Source of the DNA: Acidobacteriota bacterium
Lineage (GTDB): Bacteria; Acidobacteriota; Terriglobia; Acidiferrales; UBA7541
DNA: 43,537 nt
Reading direction: 5' to 3'
Assembly (NCBI GenBank): GCA_028877145.1
Contig: JAGWOX010000003.1
Span: 1-43,537, forward strand
Shown: in pieces, positions 37,423-43,537 of the stretch
Numbering within the stretch: position 1 is the first letter of the stretch
Layout of the letters: each line of letters begins with the position of its first letter
Made by a program: the position numbers and the translations under genes
Notes under the pieces: generated by a model
Databases searched by the model: none
Told to the model about the DNA's origin: nothing
The model's input: only the letters and a program-made list of their open reading frames with translations

Positions 37423-37887
37423 ATGAAAAATGCGGATTATCGCGCCCTGGCCGATTTCCGATATCAGATTCGCTGCTTTCTGAACCTCAGCGAGCAGGCG
37501 GCCCGCGCTGCCGGACTCGAACCGCAGCATCATCAGATCCTGCTGGCCATCAAGGGCGCGCCGGCGGGGCAGGACCCGACTGTGAGCTACTTGGCCGAGC
37601 GGCTGCATCTCCAGCACCATAGCCTCGTCGAGTTGCTCGACCGCCTCGAGGCCCGGCGGCTCGCCCGCCGCGTCCGCAGCAGTGCAGATCGCCGCGTGGT
37701 CCTCGTCCGAATCACGCGGCGCGGCGAACGGATCCTGCGCGACCTGACGCTGCATCACAGGAATCTCCTGCGCACGGCGGGGCCGGCGCTTGTCGGGGCA
37801 CTCCGGCAGGCGATCGCCCCTGTCCCGGAGGCCCGCGGCAGGCCCGCGCTCGTCCCCGGGAGGCGGAGAAAAGCCGGGCTCCCGTAA
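37423..37887 (+). CDS. MarR-family transcriptional regulator
   Basis: LEPQHHQILLAIKG...TVSYLAERLHLQHHSLVELLDRLEARRLARRVRSSADRRVVLVRITRRGERIL. Confidence 0.9.
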   Translation: MKNADYRALADFRYQIRCFLNLSEQAARAAGLEPQHHQILLAIKGAPAGQDPTVSYLAERLHLQHHSLVELLDRLEARRLARRVRSSADRRVVLVRITRRGERILRDLTLHHRNLLRTAGPALVGALRQAIAPVPEARGRPALVPGRRRKAGLP

Positions 37888-38078
37888 TCCTCAAGCAGGA
37901 GCGCTGAGGCAATGCCACCGTGGGTCGTTATTCCAGGAAGTCTCCGTCCCAGCTGATCTGTCACATTGCGAGGTTATTGCCGCGCGAGGAAACGGTGCAT
38001 GGCTGCTGAGAGCGCGGCCGTCGCTTTTGGCGGCAGCGCCGCGATATGCGCAGAGGACTCGTTGGGGATCGATCGATT

Positions 38079-39878
38079 TCAGGAGCCCTTTGTTGTTTTC
38101 TTGATGACTGCCGTTCCCGATTCCCGGTTTTCCTCCTCCATCAGCCAACGTCGCAGTTGCAGGATGTCGTTAGCCCGAGCGATTCCGATCGGATTGCGCG
38201 GGCCGTTCGACTGAACGACCACGACATTCTCGACGTTCTTTAGCAGCATATCGCGGTTCACCTGGTCAACCGTTTCGCCCGCATAGGCCAGGACATAATC
38301 CCCGCGAGCAAGCTCACGCATCTTGAAATGGTGGTCAGGTGGCTCGACTCTGAGAAGGTCATAGGCTTCCACGATTCCCACCAATGTCCCGTCCTTTTCC
38401 ACGACCGGCATCAACCCCAGACTTTCGGATGAAGAATTCTTCAGGATTGTCCGCAGCTCGTCATCGGCCTGGATTACGTTGAACTCCTTGTGCATGACCT
38501 GATCAATCCGCGCGCGCATCAAGACCGGCACGGAATAATCCTGGAGCACGATCAAACCACGCTTCACGAGTTTCAGAGTCATGATGGAGTCCCGACTGAA
38601 CAAACGCACGAATCCATCGGAGATCATGACGCAGACGATGAGCGGAAGCAGCGAATTCGGATTGTGACTGAGTTCAAACAGGAAGACGATGCTCGTGAAG
38701 GGCGCACGGGCAATACCTCCAAACACGGCGGCCATGGCTGCCAGCGCATAAAACGCCGGGTCGCTCACGAGGTGCGGGAAGACGTGTTGGCATCCTACGG
38801 CAAAAGCCGCCCCGATGCCCCCACCCACAACCAGAGAGGGAGCAAAGACGCCGCCCGTGGTTCCCGAACCGAGAGAAATCACAAGCGCCCAGAACTTGGC
38901 TATGGAGATGCCGAGGAGGCTGCCCACCGTCAGGCGGTCATTCAGCATATCGCGTATGGTGTCGTAACTGGTACCGAAGACCTGCGGATAAAAATATCCA
39001 ACGATGCCCAGAATCAACGCGCCAATGGCTGGCGACCAAATCAGGGACCGCTTGATCGGGAGGTGGTCGAAGAAATCTTCCAGCCAGGAGAGAGCGCGGA
39101 TCATGGCGATGCCGACGATCCCCATCAGCACGCCCATCAAAGCAAACAGCCACAACTCGGTCATGCCGGTAAGTTTGAAGGCCGGAGTCGGAAACAGAGG
39201 AGCCCATCCCACGAAGTGAATGCGGACTCCCGTCGCCACAGCAGAAGCAAGAGCCACGGGAATGAAGGAACGAGCGCGCAGCTCGAATAACAAGAGTTCG
39301 ATGGCCACGAGGACTCCCGCAAGCGGCGCTGTGAAAGTGGCCGCCATTCCGGCCGCAGCCCCCGCGGCAAGCAAGACGCGCCGGTAATACGGCGTGAGCC
39401 CCACGGCTTTGCCGAAGAGCGATCCGAAAGCGGCGCCCGTTTGAATGATGGGTCCTTCGGCTCCGAATGGCCCACCGGTCCCAATCGCAAAAGCGGTAGC
39501 CAGTGGCTTGAGGATTGCCACGCGAGTCCGCATGCGGCTGTGGCTGAACAGCACCGCTTCCATCGCTTCCGGTATCCCGTGACCTTTGAGCGTCGGTTCC
39601 CAATACTGGACCATCACACCGACCAAAAGCCCACCGATCACCGGGATCAATACCACCCAGACCCCCAGATGATGATTGGCTGGATAAGTGATCCGGAAGG
39701 ATGCCTTCCCGTAGAAAAAGAGGTTCGTGAAGAGATAAATGAGTTCGAGCAGACCTTGCGCTACCAGACCGCCGATAAGCCCCATCAACAGAGCATAACC
39801 ACACACCTTAATGACCTGGGGCTCAAGGCCTACACCGAACTGGCTCTTTCTGGGAATCGTCGATTCGGGCGTACTCAT
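38079..39878 (-). CDS. ClC-family chloride channel/transporter with C-terminal CBS domains
   Basis: LKGHGIPEAMEAVLF, GTGGPFGAEGPIIQTG, GTTGGVFAPSLVVGGGIG, CBS-like C-terminus. Start set at MSTPEST (39878). Confidence 0.92.
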   Translation of the reverse strand: MSTPESTIPRKSQFGVGLEPQVIKVCGYALLMGLIGGLVAQGLLELIYLFTNLFFYGKASFRITYPANHHLGVWVVLIPVIGGLLVGVMVQYWEPTLKGHGIPEAMEAVLFSHSRMRTRVAILKPLATAFAIGTGGPFGAEGPIIQTGAAFGSLFGKAVGLTPYYRRVLLAAGAAAGMAATFTAPLAGVLVAIELLLFELRARSFIPVALASAVATGVRIHFVGWAPLFPTPAFKLTGMTELWLFALMGVLMGIVGIAMIRALSWLEDFFDHLPIKRSLIWSPAIGALILGIVGYFYPQVFGTSYDTIRDMLNDRLTVGSLLGISIAKFWALVISLGSGTTGGVFAPSLVVGGGIGAAFAVGCQHVFPHLVSDPAFYALAAMAAVFGGIARAPFTSIVFLFELSHNPNSLLPLIVCVMISDGFVRLFSRDSIMTLKLVKRGLIVLQDYSVPVLMRARIDQVMHKEFNVIQADDELRTILKNSSSESLGLMPVVEKDGTLVGIVEAYDLLRVEPPDHHFKMRELARGDYVLAYAGETVDQVNRDMLLKNVENVVVVQSNGPRNPIGIARANDILQLRRWLMEEENRESGTAVIKKTTKGS

Positions 39879-40052
39879 GGCTTCGGAAGACGAGGAACCA
39901 AGCATCAGAAGCCTCCTGCACATTGCTGCGATGCGTCTTTGTCCATCGCAGGGAAACACGAAAGTCAATCCCGCAACTGGCGGTGAGCGCTGGAAATGGC
40001 CAACGGATTCCGCCCGCGTACGCCGGCTCCGGCGCCGCAGGGAGACGCGTTC

Positions 40053-41891
40053 TCAGACCGCTTCGGTTCGGTTCTCGAATTCGCGCTCATTGGAGGTCGC
40101 TTCAGGGGGAGCCTCCACTGTTTCCTCACGGCGAATCTTCAACGCCTCCAAAATATCCGTCTTCGTCAGGATGCCTTCCAACTTACCTTTGGCCGAGATC
40201 ACCAAGAGCATATGATGTCGGCGCTCACTCGAGAGAAGGCGGAGGGCTTCCATCAGGTCGCAGTCGGCGGAAACCTTCAGGACATTTCTATCGGTCAGGT
40301 CCCCGACCTGCCTATTCCTCCATTTCTCGGGAGGGACTCGGGCAAGCGACCACCACGAAATCGTCCCCAGGAGTTCCTGGTCTTCAAAGACGGGGAAGGC
40401 GGTGTGGCGGTAGCGCGGTGAAATGAAGTTTATGAACTCACTCAAGCTCAAGCATGCCTGCACGGAAATCACATGCCGTTGCATCACTTCGCCCACCGCG
40501 ATGCTTCTCAGTTCATGTACTTTGGTACTCTCGTGTAGTCGCTGCTCACCTGAGACTGAAGCATCCCCGGAAACCGCATAGGCCACGGCCGAGCCGATCA
40601 GAGTGGGGATTATGAAGGCGTGGCCGCCGGTCGCCTCCGCCACAAACGCGACAGCAGCGAGCGGCGTCTTATAGCCGGCCGCAATGAAAGCAGCCATGCC
40701 CACCGCCGCATAGAGTTCGACGGAGGGCCTGTGGGTCAGCTGGGCAAAGGCGGTACCCAGGGAGCCGCCGGCGAGAAAGAGCGGAACGAACATGGCGCTG
40801 ACGCCCCCTAAGGCCAGGGTGAAGATAGTCGCGCAGAGCTTCAACGCGCCGAATGCAATCAGTTCCAGCGTGCTGTGATGCATGCCCAGGATGAGCTGGA
40901 CCGCCTCATAGTTCGGTCCCAGCGGCACAAGGGGGCCCTTGAATAGGGTCAGAAACAGAAGCCCGCAGAGGCCGGTGAACAGACCACCCACGGCCAGCTT
41001 CATCCAATGGGGCATCCTCCACATGATCACAAAGCTGCGGGCGCGTCGGAATGTGATCGCAAAGGTCATGGCCGTAAGTCCGATCACTACGCCGAGGGCC
41101 GCGCACCACAGCAGGTCGCGGCCTCTAAAGGATGTCGCGCTGGCGAAGTCGAAAAGAGGTGACGAGCCCAAAAAGGAAGCCAGCGTAACGTAGGAGACAA
41201 CCGATGCGATCAGAGAAGGCAGCAAGGCTTCATGAGCCAGATCGTCCTTGTATGGCATTTCCAGCGCGAACACCAGCCCGGTAAGTGGCGCGCGAAATAC
41301 CGCCGCCATGCCGGCCGCCGCGCCGCTGATCAGCATGATTCGCCGGTCGCGAGGCTCCAGACTGAATCTCCATCTCCGCATTTGGGCCCATAACCACGAG
41401 CCGATAGCGCCTCCGCCATAAATGCTGGGTCCTTCCAGCGCGGCACTGCCCCCGAAGCCCACCGTGGTGATCGCGGACAGCAGCTTGGGCACGAAGGGCC
41501 GTGCATCGATATCGCCCTGGTGTTCGTGATATGAGCTGATGATCTCTTCGGTCGAATGTTCGTCAGGATCGCGCGTCCAGAACTGCATGATAAATCCTGT
41601 GACGGCAAATGACAGGATCATGCCTGGTACGATGGACCAGTGGTGCTGCAGGTAGTAACCGAGCACTGCGGGCCATAATCTTCCCAGAATAATCACAACC
41701 AGACCGGTGATCACCAGACCCGTGATCAGGCCGATCACCGGCGCGATTACCAGCCACTTCCCAAGATCGCGCGAATATGTCGCGGCAAGATCTTCGTGGA
41801 CCAGTGGCAAGTATTTGCGTAGAAGCGGGTGCTTCAAGACCCAGCTTACCGTTCTCCGCTTCTTTTTCCGTATCTCACCCGTTCGACTCAC
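40053..41891 (-). CDS. Second, divergent ClC-family channel with CBS domains
   Basis: GFGGSAALEGPSIYGGGAIGSWL, GGVSAMFVPLFLAGGSLG, CBS pair (VGEVMQRHVISVQACLSLSEFINFI; LTDRNVLKVSADCDLMEALRLL). Confidence 0.92.
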   Translation of the reverse strand: MSRTGEIRKKKRRTVSWVLKHPLLRKYLPLVHEDLAATYSRDLGKWLVIAPVIGLITGLVITGLVVIILGRLWPAVLGYYLQHHWSIVPGMILSFAVTGFIMQFWTRDPDEHSTEEIISSYHEHQGDIDARPFVPKLLSAITTVGFGGSAALEGPSIYGGGAIGSWLWAQMRRWRFSLEPRDRRIMLISGAAAGMAAVFRAPLTGLVFALEMPYKDDLAHEALLPSLIASVVSYVTLASFLGSSPLFDFASATSFRGRDLLWCAALGVVIGLTAMTFAITFRRARSFVIMWRMPHWMKLAVGGLFTGLCGLLFLTLFKGPLVPLGPNYEAVQLILGMHHSTLELIAFGALKLCATIFTLALGGVSAMFVPLFLAGGSLGTAFAQLTHRPSVELYAAVGMAAFIAAGYKTPLAAVAFVAEATGGHAFIIPTLIGSAVAYAVSGDASVSGEQRLHESTKVHELRSIAVGEVMQRHVISVQACLSLSEFINFISPRYRHTAFPVFEDQELLGTISWWSLARVPPEKWRNRQVGDLTDRNVLKVSADCDLMEALRLLSSERRHHMLLVISAKGKLEGILTKTDILEALKIRREETVEAPPEATSNEREFENRTEAV

Positions 41892-41963
41892 TGTCTTCTC
41901 TCTCTCCTTATCGCCGCGGCATCGCCGATAAATTCACGGATACAAATGCGCCGAAGATCCGGA

Positions 41964-42335
41964 TCAAGCGCCCCTCTTCGTGGGTTCAAGTCCTCGAGGC
42001 GGAGTCCTGAGGCTGCCCGACAAAACTTCATGCACCCGCCTTACCTCTTCCTTGTGTAGCCTGGCGAGCTTCGAGAGGATTCTTTCTCCGCGCCTGGTCA
42101 AGGAAACCAAGAGGAACCTGCGGTCACGAGTGTCATGTCGCTTGCGAACGAGTCCGCTTTTCGCGGCGCGCTCCAACAAGCTGCACCACCGCATTCCGAT
42201 GTTCCTGCGGGTACTCGGCCAGTTCCGAGACAGTGGATCGGCCCCGCCCGGTGTATCCGGCCACGCCAACATCAAGCCAGTATATCGCAATGCGACCAAA
42301 TATATATCTTGATGTGACCTTTTTCTAACAAGCAA
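41964..42335 (-). pseudogene. MarR-family regulator remnant (frameshifted)
   Basis: SHQDIYLVALRYTG (frame 1), GRSTVSELAEYPQEHRNAVVQLV (another frame), then AKSGLVRKRHDTRDRRFLLVSLTRRGERILSKLARLHKEEVRRV (frame 1): MarR pieces split across frames. Confidence 0.6.
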
Positions 42336-42679
42336 TCCGGGGAAGATCGAGGGCGTTCTGAAGAAGGAATGCCCACGCGGAGAGGAACACGCACGTCAAG
42401 GTTTCCGCCGATATGCCCTCTCCAACGCTCACGCCGGTCCGCCGGTCTCCCCTGCTCCGGGAGGGTGGCAGTCGCCCGGCAATTATTTGAAAGTGTGACG
42501 CCCTGAAAATCGTAATGGATTGAAAACACGCCGGTTCCGCCTCGAGGTGCTCGACATTGTGCGACAACCTGGCCAGTCGATTGGCACCTGGTGTGCTGCC
42601 GTCGCCCGTTCGGGGCGGAAGTGGAAGCCGAGGACAACAGAGCGGCGCACAGGGGCGTCGGGCGGGGACGTCCGGGAGG

Positions 42680-43537
42680 CTACGACCAATAATTCCGATC
42701 GAGCGAGCGGTACTGCACCGCTTCCATCAAATGCTTCGGCTCGACCGAAGCCGAATCGTCGAGATCGGCGATCGTGCGTGCCACTTTCAGGACGCGGTCG
42801 TGCGCGCGCGCGGAAAGTCCCAACTTCACCATCGCGCTTTCCAGCAGTTTTTCGCCTTCGGCGGAAATCTGGCAATGCTTGCGAATCAGTTTTGGCGGCA
42901 TCTGCGCGTTCGAATAAACCTGCTTGTCCCCAGCGAAACGCCCGAGCTGCTTTTCCCGCGCGCGCAGCACCCGTTCGCGCACGGCGGCCGAGCCCTCCGC
43001 CGACTCCTTCTCGCGCAATTCCCGGTAGCGAACCGCCGGCACTTCGATGTGGATGTCGATCCGGTCGAGCAGCGGCCCGGAAATTTTCGAGACGTAGCGT
43101 TGGATCTGCGCCGGCGTGCAGCGGCACTCGCGCGTCGGATCGCCGAAAAATCCGCACGGGCACGGGTTCATCGCTCCGGCCAGCATGAATCGCGCGGGGA
43201 AGGTGAGCGAAATCGACGCGCGCGCGATCGTCACCGAGCCTTCCTCGAGCGGCTGCCGCAGCACTTCGAGCACGTTGCGCTGAAATTCCGGCAGCTCGTC
43301 GAGGAACAGTACGCCGTGATGCGCCACCGATACCTCGCCCGGATGCGGGACCGTGCCGCCGCCGATCAATCCGGCGTCGCTGATCGTGTGGTGCGGCGAG
43401 CGGAACGGCCGCACGCCCACGAGTCCCCTCGAATCTTCGAGCAGTCCGGCCACGCTGTGAATGCGCGTCGTCTCGAGCGCCTCGTCGAGCGACAGCGGCG
43501 GCAGAATCGTCGGGATGCGCTTGGCGAGCATCGTCTT
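42680..43537 (-). CDS. comM: Mg-chelatase-like AAA ATPase ComM/YifB, 5'-truncated by window edge
   Basis: [83 protein letters not shown]. Confidence 0.95.
   Translation of the reverse strand, partial: KTMLAKRIPTILPPLSLDEALETTRIHSVAGLLEDSRGLVGVRPFRSPHHTISDAGLIGGGTVPHPGEVSVAHHGVLFLDELPEFQRNVLEVLRQPLEEGSVTIARASISLTFPARFMLAGAMNPCPCGFFGDPTRECRCTPAQIQRYVSKISGPLLDRIDIHIEVPAVRYRELREKESAEGSAAVRERVLRAREKQLGRFAGDKQVYSNAQMPPKLIRKHCQISAEGEKLLESAMVKLGLSARAHDRVLKVARTIADLDDSASVEPKHLMEAVQYRSLDRNYWS

Noticed and set aside
1-43537. CRISPR arrays, IS elements or prophage genes
   Set aside because: No regularly spaced direct repeats, transposases, integrases or phage structural genes were recognised.

Overview
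The 43.5 kb GC-rich window reads as ordinary bacterial chromosome. Gene content suggests Acidobacteriota, but that is inference. About 35 protein genes and one tRNA-Glu(CTC) are supportable; there is no CRISPR array, prophage or transposase. Recognisable blocks are: TudS/DUF523 and DUF1722 divergent from a class II photolyase; a DyP-peroxidase operon; ilvDCBN; chorismate mutase-prephenate dehydratase; a tandem DUF1259 protein with an OmpR-type two-component system; a DUF5916 protein and MFS transporter; queF; a coupled aminotransferase/dehydratase/protease-like operon; Rieske, EVE, mutM, M28 peptidase, dtd and GNAT genes; MarR with two ClC channels; and comM. The strongest non-obvious signal is an unlisted 35-codon ORF rich in Phe codons (14587-14694) upstream of the chorismate mutase-pheA operon. 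It lies between a sigma70-like promoter and a perfect 12-bp terminator, with mutually exclusive hairpins, and looks like a complete Phe attenuator. Other leads are composite palindromic intergenic repeats, a 20-bp palindrome at the head of a DyP operon containing two uncharacterised proteins, a retropepsin-like protein that has lost both catalytic motifs, and a frameshifted MarR remnant beside tandem ClC genes. All calls come from reading the sequence and the supplied ORFs; no searches or folding programs were run.
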